From Paramicrobacterium sp051513965 (GTDB lineage Bacteria; Actinomycetota; Actinomycetes; Actinomycetales; Microbacteriaceae): 64,000 bases of DNA. Both the position numbers and the translations under genes were made by a program. The stretch is taken from assembly GCF_051513965.1 (NCBI RefSeq), contig NZ_CP195847.1, positions 1,922,001 through 1,986,000 of the forward strand, given 5' to 3'. Shown in pieces: positions 35,404-43,085 of the stretch. The number at the start of each line of letters is the position of its first letter. Within the stretch, counting starts at the first letter, position 1. The notes below the pieces were generated by a model. It ran no database searches. It was not told the DNA's origin and saw only the letters and a program-made list of their open reading frames with translations.

Positions 35404-37275
35404 ATGAGTTCATCCACTTCAGCTCGCCGCTCCCCCTTCGCACGTCGAACGGCGGAGGGTCCGCGGGCAACGTTCCGTCAGCTGCTGCCCTACCTCTTCG
35501 AGCACAAGGCGCCGCTCGTCGCTGCTCTCGTGCTCGGCGTACTCGGCGCTGCGGCGTCACTCGCGCAACCGCTCCTTGTCAGTCAGGTCATCCAGCTCGT
35601 CGAGAAGTCGAAGCCCCTGGACTGGCTCGTGTGGGCGCTCGTCGCGCTCGTCGTCATCTCGGCGCTGATCTCGGGCTACCAGCACTATCTGCTTCAGCGC
35701 ATGGGCGAGGGTGTGGTGCTGTCGAGCAGACGTCGACTGATCGCGCGGATGCTCCACCTGCCGATCGCCCAGTTCGACGCACGGCGGACGGGCGATCTCG
35801 TCTCGCGCGTGGGGAGCGATACGACCCTTCTGCGCGCCGTGCTGACGCAGGGCCTCGTCGAAGCGATCGGCGGCAGCGTGACGTTCGTCGGCGCCCTCAT
35901 CGCGATGCTCATCATCGATCCGGTTCTTCTCGGGCTCACGGCCGGAGTGATCGCGTGCTCGATCATCGTCGTCGGGGCACTCGCGGGGCGCATCCGCGTC
36001 GCGAGCGCGAAGACGCAGCAGAAGGTCGGCGACCTGACGGCGGCGCTCGAGCGAGCGATCGGTTCGGTGCGCACGATCCGCGCGTCGGGAGCGACCGCGC
36101 GTGAGATCGATGCGGTGCAGACCGAGGCCGCCGGGGCATGGCGCATGGGCGTCAATGTCGCCAAGATCTCCGCGCTCGTGGTGCCGGTCGCGGGCGTCGC
36201 GATGCAGGCATCCTTTCTCGTCGTCCTCGGTGTCGGCGGATTCCGTGTCGCCGCTGGACACATTCAGATCGCCGATCTCGTCGCGTTCATCCTGTTCCTG
36301 TTCATGATGATCATGCCGCTGGGGCAGGCCTTCGGCGCGATCAGTGCGACGAATCAGGCGCTCGGCGCACTCGGACGCATTCAGGAGATCGTGGCTCTCG
36401 AGTCCGAGACCGAGCGGGACGACGCGGTCGCGGCATCCCTCACTGACCCGGGCGTCGCAGACACTGACGCCCCCGCGATCGCGTTCGAGAGTGTCTCCTT
36501 CTCGTACCCGGATGCCGTCGCACGAGCCCACCGCGATGAGGCGGATGCTCCAGAGTCCGACGATCAGAGTGATGTCTCCGCGATCGGCGCAGACGGCGCG
36601 GTTCTCCACGACGTCAGCTTCACCGTCGAGCGTGGCAGGAGAACCGCGCTCGTCGGGCCGAGCGGCGCCGGAAAGTCGACCATCCTCGGACTCATCGAGC
36701 GGTTCTACGACGTGACGGGCGGAAGCATTCGCCTGGACGGCGTCGACATCCGCGCACTCGACCGTGACGACCTGCGTTCCCGCATCGGTTACGTCGAGCA
36801 GGACGCCCCGGTGCTCGCCGGAAGCATCCGTGACAACCTGCTCCTCGCGTCCCCTGACGCGAGCGACGCCGATTGCATTGAGGTTCTCCGCTCCGTCAAC
36901 CTCGGGGATGTTCTGGATCGCAACCCGCTCGGCCTGGATGCCCCTGTCGGCGAAGACGGCATCATGCTCTCCGGCGGCGAGCGTCAGCGCCTCGCTATCG
37001 CGCGCTCCATCCTCGCTGCACCCCCGATCCTCCTGCTCGACGAATCGACGTCGAGCCTCGACGGAGTCAACGAGCAGAAGATGCGCGAGGCGATCGACGC
37101 CGTCGCCGTGGATCGCACCCTGATCGTGATCGCCCACCGGCTCTCCACCGTCGTCGACAGCGACCGCATCGTGGTACTCGATCACGGACGCGTCATCGGC
37201 ACGGGCACGCACTCGGAGCTCGTCCAGGATGTACCGCTGTACCGCGATCTCGCCAAGCACCAGCTGCTTGTGTAG
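35404..37275 (+). CDS. ABC exporter with fused permease and ATPase
   Basis: A 623-residue half-transporter of the type IV exporter fold (MsbA/LmrA-like). It has six membrane helices (about 40-310) then a nucleotide-binding domain: Walker A GPSGAGKST near residue 420, Q-loop YVEQDAPVLAG, signature LSGGERQRLAIARS, Walker B ILLLDESTSSLDG and H-loop IAHRLSTV. Odd point: about 28 acidic residues (roughly 370-397) are inserted early in the ATPase domain, between the A-loop tyrosine in SFSYPD and the following strand. It presumably works as a homodimer; the substrate is unknown. No second half-transporter is nearby. Confidence 0.9.
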   Translation: MSSSTSARRSPFARRTAEGPRATFRQLLPYLFEHKAPLVAALVLGVLGAAASLAQPLLVSQVIQLVEKSKPLDWLVWALVALVVISALISGYQHYLLQRMGEGVVLSSRRRLIARMLHLPIAQFDARRTGDLVSRVGSDTTLLRAVLTQGLVEAIGGSVTFVGALIAMLIIDPVLLGLTAGVIACSIIVVGALAGRIRVASAKTQQKVGDLTAALERAIGSVRTIRASGATAREIDAVQTEAAGAWRMGVNVAKISALVVPVAGVAMQASFLVVLGVGGFRVAAGHIQIADLVAFILFLFMMIMPLGQAFGAISATNQALGALGRIQEIVALESETERDDAVAASLTDPGVADTDAPAIAFESVSFSYPDAVARAHRDEADAPESDDQSDVSAIGADGAVLHDVSFTVERGRRTALVGPSGAGKSTILGLIERFYDVTGGSIRLDGVDIRALDRDDLRSRIGYVEQDAPVLAGSIRDNLLLASPDASDADCIEVLRSVNLGDVLDRNPLGLDAPVGEDGIMLSGGERQRLAIARSILAAPPILLLDESTSSLDGVNEQKMREAIDAVAVDRTLIVIAHRLSTVVDSDRIVVLDHGRVIGTGTHSELVQDVPLYRDLAKHQLLV

Positions 37276-37402
37276 TTTCGGCCCGATGCTAAAGTAGGCA
37301 GTGTCCGGGCCATGATGCCCCGGTGCTCGAAAAAGGGGCACGAAGCGCGTTGCGCGAGACATATACGGAAAGTCATTCGTCCGTTCGTCTCGAAGGAGCA
37401 CA

Positions 37403-39061
37403 ATGCCGTCCCTGTCCGCACGCATCGCCCAGACTCTCGCCGCCCACGTCACCGACGTCTTCGGAGTGATGGGCAACGGCAACGCCCACATGCTGAACGC
37501 ACTCGCCGACACTGATGTGCGCTACACCGCCGTGCGCCACGAGGTCGGCACCGTCGCGGCCGCCGACACGTACTTCCGCCTCACCGGACGCCTCGCGGTC
37601 GCGACCACGACCTACGGCCCGGGCTTCACGAACACGATCACCGCCCTTGCGGAGGCCGTGAAGGCGCGCACACCGCTGCTCCTCGTCACCGGGGCTGCGC
37701 CGAGCACGGGTCTTCGCCCGTGGGACGTCGATCAGAGTGCGCTGTGCGCCGCCGTCGATGCGCCCGTCTTCACCGCTGCTCCCGACACGGCGGTCGAAAC
37801 GACGCGCGCAGCTCTTGAGCACGCGCTCGCTCATCGTACGGCGGTCGTCCTCGCAATTCCCTACGACCTCGCGGGCGCAGAGGCGACGGATGCCGAGGCG
37901 CAGCCCAACGCTCCGCTCGACCTCCCCGGCTTGGTCGAACCCGACCTCGCCGCGCTCGACCAGGCAGCCGCGGTACTGCGCGACGCCAAACGGCCCCTTC
38001 TTCTCGCCGGTCACGGCGCGTGGCTGGCCGGTGCGGGAGACGCGATGCGCGCCCTCGCGGAGCGGACCGGTGCCGTCACAGCCGCGTCAGCTCTCGGCCG
38101 CGGCCAGTTCGACGCGCGCTACGACCTCGGTGTCGCAGGCGGGTTCGGACAGGATGCCGCGATGGAGCTCGCTTCCACCGCGGACGTCGTTCTCGTGGTC
38201 GGTGCCAGTCTGAACCAGTTCACCATGCGCTTCGGCGCCCTCGTCTCGGACGAGGCGACGCTCGTTCAGATCGACATCGCCGAGAAGGCGACGAACCCGC
38301 GCGTCGACGTGTTCGTGCACGGCGATGCTCGACGCGCGGTCGAGGGTCTCGATGCACGTCTCGCGAATGCGTCGTCGTCCGGATGGCGCGAGAGCATCAC
38401 AGCGTTCGGCGACGGCACCCTCTTCGAGCGCGCGGCCGGCGACGCCGCGGCATCCGACGGTCTTCTCGACCCACGCACGCTCACGGCGCGCCTCGACGAG
38501 CTGCTTCCGGACGATCGCCTCGTCGTCACCGACGGCGGACACTTCCTGGGCTGGGTCAACACGTATCTCTCCGGTCTCAATGCGGGGCGCTTCGCAATGG
38601 TCGGCACGCCTTTCCAGTCGATCGGACTGGGGATGCCGTGCATGGCCGGTGCCGGTGTCGCAAAGCCCGACGAGTTCACCGTTCTGTGCACCGGAGACGG
38701 CGGCGGCCTCATGTCCCTCGCCGATCTCGAGACCGCGGTCCGCACGGTGAAGCGCGGCGCCATCATCGTCTACAACGACGCCGCCTACGGTGCCGAGATC
38801 CACCTATACGGTCTTGCGGGCTTCGCCACAGGCCCGATGATGATTCCCGCCGTCGACTTCGCCGGGCTCGCTCGCTCGGTCGGCGCCACCGGTCTCACGG
38901 TCTCGAGTCTCGAGGATCTCGCAGAGTTCGAACGCTGGCTCGACTCGGGCGACGACGGAGTCATGCTTCTCGACTGCCGCATCTCACAGGCCTACCGGGC
39001 GCCGTATCAGGAGGAGATCATCGCGCAGAACAGTGCGCTGTTCGACTCCGCGCGGGTCTGA
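37403..39061 (+). CDS. Thiamine-pyrophosphate-dependent enzyme of the acetolactate synthase superfamily
   Basis: A 552-residue protein with the three ThDP-enzyme domains. The PYR domain carries the cofactor-activating glutamate E47 in AVRHEVGTVAAAD. The middle domain has RPLLLAGHGAWLAG. The PP domain has the metal/diphosphate motif CTGDGGGLMSLADLETAV ending in ND. Family members include acetolactate synthase, glyoxylate carboligase and 2-oxoacid decarboxylases; the substrate cannot be settled here. No small regulatory subunit follows. It reads toward the homoprotocatechuate cluster, so a decarboxylase feeding aromatic acetates is conceivable, but the 230-base gap and separate promoter leave this as inference. 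Confidence 0.82.
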   Translation: MPSLSARIAQTLAAHVTDVFGVMGNGNAHMLNALADTDVRYTAVRHEVGTVAAADTYFRLTGRLAVATTTYGPGFTNTITALAEAVKARTPLLLVTGAAPSTGLRPWDVDQSALCAAVDAPVFTAAPDTAVETTRAALEHALAHRTAVVLAIPYDLAGAEATDAEAQPNAPLDLPGLVEPDLAALDQAAAVLRDAKRPLLLAGHGAWLAGAGDAMRALAERTGAVTAASALGRGQFDARYDLGVAGGFGQDAAMELASTADVVLVVGASLNQFTMRFGALVSDEATLVQIDIAEKATNPRVDVFVHGDARRAVEGLDARLANASSSGWRESITAFGDGTLFERAAGDAAASDGLLDPRTLTARLDELLPDDRLVVTDGGHFLGWVNTYLSGLNAGRFAMVGTPFQSIGLGMPCMAGAGVAKPDEFTVLCTGDGGGLMSLADLETAVRTVKRGAIIVYNDAAYGAEIHLYGLAGFATGPMMIPAVDFAGLARSVGATGLTVSSLEDLAEFERWLDSGDDGVMLLDCRISQAYRAPYQEEIIAQNSALFDSARV

Positions 39062-39243
39062 CGCATCGCGTCGCTATTTCTCGTTCGCCGCGCTCTGCGT
39101 GGGCGGTAAGTCCACAGACGTTGACAAGAAACTCAAGACAGCGCAGATAACACTTTTCCGACAGTCGCAACGGTCAAGTTCTGTGCACTGAGAGACAAGA
39201 CATCCTGTAGAGATACACGGGAAGGATGCTCGCAGAATCCGCT

Positions 39244-39257
39244 GATCGTATACGATC
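39244..39257. promoter_or_regulatory. Candidate GntR/FCD operator upstream of hpaH
   Basis: GATCGTATACGATC is a perfect 14-bp palindrome 35 bases before the hpaH start. Its TATACG core could also serve as a -10. The same pattern recurs at 40900. A GTATAC centre is typical of FCD-type GntR operators, and such a regulator is encoded in the cluster. Confidence 0.65.
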
Positions 39258-39291
39258 GTCCCAGAGCCATCGACAACGAAGTGGAGCCAAC

Positions 39292-40077
39292 GTGCTAGAG
39301 CACTCAGACATCGTCTCCATCGCCGACGAACTGGCCGAAGCAGAGAGATCGCGCACGACGATCCCCCTCCTCACGGCGCGTTACGACGGCATGACCATCG
39401 ACGATTCGTACGCCGTCCAAGGCGTCTGGAAGCAGCGCGGAATCGAGGCGGGCAGGCGCCTCGTCGGGCGCAAGATCGGCCTGACCTCGAAGGTCATGCA
39501 GCAGGCGACCGGCATCACCGAGCCCGACTACGGCGTCATCTTCGACGACATGGTTTACGAGAACGGGCAGGTCATCGAGTTCGACCGCTTCTCGAACGTC
39601 CGCATCGAGGTCGAGTTGGCCTTCGTGCTCGGCGACGCGCTCGAGGGGCCGAACTGCTCGCTGTTCGACGTTCTGCGCGCAACCGAGTACGTCGTGCCCG
39701 CGCTCGAGGTGCTCAGCTCGCGCATCGAGATGAAGGGTCGCACGATCGTCGACACGATCTCCGACAATGCCGCCATGGGCGCTATGGTGCTCGGCGGCCG
39801 ACCCGTCGCTGTCGACGCGGTCGACCTGCGTTGGGTCTCCGCCCTCCTCTACCGCAACGAGACCATCGAGGAGTCGGGCGTCGCCGCCGCGGTGCTGAAT
39901 CACCCGGCATCCGGTGTCGCCTGGCTCGCGAACAAGTTCGCGCACCACGGAGACCGTCTCGAAGCGGGAGAGATCATCCTCGCCGGCTCGTTCACCCGCC
40001 CGATGTGGGTGGAGCGCGGCGACACCGTCCACGCCGACTATGGAGAGCTGGGAGCCATCACATGCCGATTCGCCTAG
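39292..40077 (+). CDS. hpaH: 2-oxohept-3-ene-1,7-dioate hydratase
   Basis: A 261-residue enzyme of the FAH-like hydratase/decarboxylase family (HpaH/MhpD). It adds water to 2-oxohept-3-ene-1,7-dioate in the homoprotocatechuate meta-cleavage route. Motifs: GRKIGLTSKVMQQATGITEPDYGVIFDDMV and VRIEVELAFVLG (metal-binding glutamates), VPALEVLSSRI and ISDNAAMGAMVLGG. The GTG at 39292 has GTGGAG six bases upstream; the frame is open further upstream but that part covers the operator. It overlaps hpaI by 16 bases. Confidence 0.9.
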   Translation: MLEHSDIVSIADELAEAERSRTTIPLLTARYDGMTIDDSYAVQGVWKQRGIEAGRRLVGRKIGLTSKVMQQATGITEPDYGVIFDDMVYENGQVIEFDRFSNVRIEVELAFVLGDALEGPNCSLFDVLRATEYVVPALEVLSSRIEMKGRTIVDTISDNAAMGAMVLGGRPVAVDAVDLRWVSALLYRNETIEESGVAAAVLNHPASGVAWLANKFAHHGDRLEAGEIILAGSFTRPMWVERGDTVHADYGELGAITCRFA

Positions 40078-40871
40078 AGCTGCCGCCATCGTTTCGTGAC
40101 CGCATCGCCGAGAGCGAGCGTGCGCTCGTCGGAATGTGGATCAGCAGCGGAAACACCCTGAACGCCGAGATCTGCGCGGGCGCAGGCCTCGACTGGCTCC
40201 TGATCGACGGTGAGCACAGCCACAACACGCTGGAGACGCTGCTCGCTCAGCTGCAGGTCGTCGCCGCCTACCCGTCCACACCGGTCGTCCGCGTCCCCGT
40301 CTGCGACACCGTGGTCATCAAGCAGTATCTCGACATCGGTGCGCAGAATCTGCTGGTCCCCATGGTGAACACAGCGGCGGATGCCGCCGCGGCGGTCGCC
40401 GCCGTCCGCTACCCGCCGCGGGGCAAGCGCGGCGTCGGAAGCTCTCTGGCCCGCGCAGCACGTTGGAACAGGGTCGACGGGTACCTTGCCGCGGCTGAGG
40501 ACACCGTCTCGCTGTATGTGCAGATCGAGACCGCCGAGGCCGTCGCCAACGCGCGCGAGATCGCCGCCGTCGACGGAATCGACGGCGTCTTCATCGGACC
40601 GGCGGATCTCGCGGCATCCATGGGATATCTGGGCCAGCAGTCCCACCCGGATGTCGTCGCCGCCGTGGAATCGACGATCGCAGCGATGCGCGAGATGGGA
40701 GTGCCGGTCGGCGTGAACGCCTTCGCTCCGGAGGCCGCACGCAACTACCTCGACAAGGGGGTCTCGTTCATTCTCGTCGCCGCGGACGTCGCGCTGCTGG
40801 CACGCGCGACAGAGCAGCTCGCCGACACCTGGCTCGGCCCCGACGGGACCTCCGATCGCGAAAGCTACTGA
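40062..40871 (+). CDS. hpaI: 4-hydroxy-2-oxoheptane-1,7-dioate aldolase (HpcH/HpaI family)
   Basis: A 269-residue class II aldolase that splits 4-hydroxy-2-oxoheptanedioate into pyruvate and succinate semialdehyde, the last step of the pathway. The TIM-barrel motifs are DWLLIDGEHSHNTLET (catalytic His and nearby acid), VRVPVCDTVVIKQYLDIGAQNLLVPMV, a metal-ligand glutamate in VQIETAEAV, and GPADLAASMGYLGQ. It is translationally coupled to hpaH. A second operator-like palindrome and the FAH-RraA gene follow, so the first transcript may end with this gene. Confidence 0.9.
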   Translation: MPIRLELPPSFRDRIAESERALVGMWISSGNTLNAEICAGAGLDWLLIDGEHSHNTLETLLAQLQVVAAYPSTPVVRVPVCDTVVIKQYLDIGAQNLLVPMVNTAADAAAAVAAVRYPPRGKRGVGSSLARAARWNRVDGYLAAAEDTVSLYVQIETAEAVANAREIAAVDGIDGVFIGPADLAASMGYLGQQSHPDVVAAVESTIAAMREMGVPVGVNAFAPEAARNYLDKGVSFILVAADVALLARATEQLADTWLGPDGTSDRESY

Positions 40872-40899
40872 CCTCACCGCCTCTTGGCCCGAGCCGAAA

Positions 40900-40913
40900 G
40901 ATTGTATATGATT
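40900..40913. promoter_or_regulatory. Second candidate GntR/FCD operator, upstream of the FAH-RraA gene
   Basis: GATTGTATATGATT agrees with the palindrome at 39244 at 11 of 14 positions, the three differences all being C/T. It includes TATGAT, a good -10 hexamer, 36 bases before the ATG at 40949, so a bound repressor would block transcription of the downstream genes. Confidence 0.65.
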
Positions 40914-40948
40914 TGGAATACGACAATCCGCGACGAAGGGAGATCGTC

Positions 40949-42388
40949 ATGCAGCACGATGTAACCGCACCCAAGATCATCGCCGTGCATCTGAGCTACC
41001 GCTCCCGCGCCGAGCAGCGCGGACGCGTGCCCTCCCACCCGTCTTACTTCTTCAAGCCCGCGTCGTCACTCGCCGCGACGGGTAGCACGATCGAGCGCCC
41101 TCTCGGCACCGAACTGCTCGCCTTCGAGGGCGAGATCGCGCTCATCATCGGGCGAGACATCCGCCGTGTCTCCCCCGACGAAGCGTGGGCCGCCGTCTCC
41201 GGCGTGACCGCGGCGAACGATTTCGGCCTCTACGACTTCCGCGCCGCCGACAAGGGCTCGAACGTCCGCTCGAAGGGCGGCGACGGCTACACGCCGCTCG
41301 GGCCTGACACGATTCCCGCCGATCGGATCGACCCGAGCGCGCTGCGCATCCGCACGTGGGTGAACGGCGAGCTCGCTCAGAACGACACGACAGAGGACCT
41401 GCTGTTCTCCTTCGGCCAGATCATCGCGGATCTTTCGCAGATGATGACCCTCCACACGGGCGACATCATCCTCACGGGCACTCCGGCGGGCTCCTCCGTG
41501 GTCGCCCCCGGCGACACGGTCGAAGTCGAAGTGGATGCCCCGAACGCGGAGGGCTCCCCCACGACGGGCCGTCTCACGACGACCGTGATCGAAGGTTCGA
41601 CCCCATTCAGCGAGGTCGGTGCGAAGCCGAAGGCGACGGATGCCCAGCGCGAGGCCGCGTGGGGAAGCCGCGAAGCCGCAGGCCTCACCCCCGTACTCAC
41701 GGACGAGCTGCGCGAGAAGCTCGGCTCGGTCGGCACCGCGACGCTCTCCTCGCAGCTGCGCAAGCGCGGTCTCAACAACGTCTCGATCGACGGTGTCTCC
41801 GGAGCCAACCCGGGAACCCGTCTCGTCGGCCGTGCTCGCACCCTGCGCTACATTCCGAACCGCGAAGACCTCTTCTCGAGCCACGGCGGCGGCTACAACG
41901 CGCAGAAGCGCATCGTCGACTCGCTCGAGGCCGGCGATGTGCTCGTCATGGAGGCGCGCGGCGATTCGACGACGGGGACCCTCGGCGACGTCATCGCCCT
42001 GCGCGCCCAGCAGCTCGGAGCGGCGGGAGTGGTCACCGACGGCGGCGTCCGCGACATTGCTGAGGTGCGCCGCATCGGGCTGCCGACCTTCCACAACGGC
42101 GCGCACCCGGCCGTGCTCGGCCGCAAGCATGTGCCGTGGGACACCGATGTGACGATCGCCTGCGGCGGAGCATCCGTGCAGCCCGGCGACATCGTCGTCG
42201 GCGACGAAGACGGCGTCATCGTGATTCCGCCGGCCTTCGCGGTCGAGGTCGCCGACGCAGCGATCGAGCAGGAGAAGCAGGAGGAGTTCATCGCGGAGAT
42301 GGTCTCATCCGGCGAGCGCATCGAAGGGCTGTTCCCCATGAACGACGATTGGAAGGAACGGTACCGAGCATGGCTCTCACAGCAGTGA
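40949..42388 (+). CDS. Fused FAH-family hydrolase/isomerase and RraA-like decarboxylase domain (HpaG position)
   Basis: A 479-residue two-domain protein. Residues about 10-225 are a fumarylacetoacetate-hydrolase-family domain (FEGEIALIIGRDI, AANDFGLYDF, KGGDGYTPLGP, LHTGDIILTGTPAG). Residues about 240-470 are an RraA/HMG-aldolase-like domain with GVVTDGGVRDIAEVRRIG, a GGASVQPGDIVVGDEDGV tail and the metal-binding acid after the DGGVRD arginine. In enterobacteria HpaG does decarboxylation plus isomerisation with two FAH domains. Here RraA, whose relatives decarboxylate oxaloacetate and cleave HMG-type acids, may supply the decarboxylase step. That assignment is inference from context. The ATG at 40949 follows GAAGGGAGA. 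Confidence 0.85.
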   Translation: MQHDVTAPKIIAVHLSYRSRAEQRGRVPSHPSYFFKPASSLAATGSTIERPLGTELLAFEGEIALIIGRDIRRVSPDEAWAAVSGVTAANDFGLYDFRAADKGSNVRSKGGDGYTPLGPDTIPADRIDPSALRIRTWVNGELAQNDTTEDLLFSFGQIIADLSQMMTLHTGDIILTGTPAGSSVVAPGDTVEVEVDAPNAEGSPTTGRLTTTVIEGSTPFSEVGAKPKATDAQREAAWGSREAAGLTPVLTDELREKLGSVGTATLSSQLRKRGLNNVSIDGVSGANPGTRLVGRARTLRYIPNREDLFSSHGGGYNAQKRIVDSLEAGDVLVMEARGDSTTGTLGDVIALRAQQLGAAGVVTDGGVRDIAEVRRIGLPTFHNGAHPAVLGRKHVPWDTDVTIACGGASVQPGDIVVGDEDGVIVIPPAFAVEVADAAIEQEKQEEFIAEMVSSGERIEGLFPMNDDWKERYRAWLSQQ

Positions 42389-43068
42389 CCGATGATTCGT
42401 CACCGACTCTGAGCAAATCCGAGCGGGCCTACCGCTGGATCCGCCAGCGCATCGAGGACGGGCGCTATGTTCCGGGCTACCGCCTGGTTCTCGGTCAGAT
42501 CGCCGGTGAACTCGACGTCAGCGTCGTACCGGTCCGCGAGGCGATCCGTCGCCTCGAGGCCGAGGGCCTCGTCACCTTCGAGCGCAACGTGGGCGCGCAG
42601 GTCGCCATGATCGAGACGACCGAGTACGTCCACACCATGGAGACCCTCGCGATCATCGAGGGCGCGGCGACGCGTCTCACAGCGCACCTCGTGACGCCGG
42701 AGCGCATCGAGAAGGCACGTTCGATCAACCAGGACATGGTCGCGAGTCTGGACGACTTCAACCCGCACCGCTTCACCGAGCTCAACCGCGAGTTCCACTC
42801 GGTGCTGTACCACGACTGCCCCAACCCGCACATCCTCGACCTTGTGTACCGGGGATGGAACCGCCTGCACGTCCTGCGGGACTCCACTTTCAGCTTCGTT
42901 CCCGGTCGTGCCCGCGAGTCCGTGAACGAACACGAGCAGATCCTGCAGCTCATCGAGTCAGGCGCCGACCTTCTCGACATCGAGCTCGCGGCCCGAAACC
43001 ACCGCCTCGCAACGCTCGAGGCGTTCCAGTCGTATGAGGCGGCCCACAAGCCGTCCCATCTGTCCTAG
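42370..43068 (+). CDS. GntR-family regulator, FCD (FadR-like) subgroup
   Basis: A 232-residue regulator. The N-terminal winged helix (about 16-82) includes YRWIRQRIEDGRYVPGYRL and SVVPVREAIRRLEAEGLV. The all-helical FCD ligand domain (about 90-220) has EFHSVLYHDCPNPHI and HEQILQLIESGADL, with conserved histidines that often bind a metal and a carboxylate ligand. It overlaps the end of the FAH-RraA gene by 19 bases and precedes hpaE by 17, so it belongs to the pathway operon and probably represses it until an aromatic-acid intermediate binds. Two GTATAC palindromes are its likely sites. Confidence 0.9.
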   Translation: MALTAVTDDSSPTLSKSERAYRWIRQRIEDGRYVPGYRLVLGQIAGELDVSVVPVREAIRRLEAEGLVTFERNVGAQVAMIETTEYVHTMETLAIIEGAATRLTAHLVTPERIEKARSINQDMVASLDDFNPHRFTELNREFHSVLYHDCPNPHILDLVYRGWNRLHVLRDSTFSFVPGRARESVNEHEQILQLIESGADLLDIELAARNHRLATLEAFQSYEAAHKPSHLS

Positions 43069-43085
43069 CCGAAGGAGGCAACACC

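Noticed and set aside
37365..37380. A third GntR operator upstream of the TPP enzyme gene (ACATATACGGAA)
   Set aside because: Only the TATACG core agrees with the two palindromes and the flanks are not symmetric; more likely a plain -10 element.
35557..37512. 651-codon open frame on the minus strand opposite the ABC exporter
   Set aside because: Highly charged Arg/Asp/Glu composition without domains; antisense shadow of a clear ABC transporter gene.
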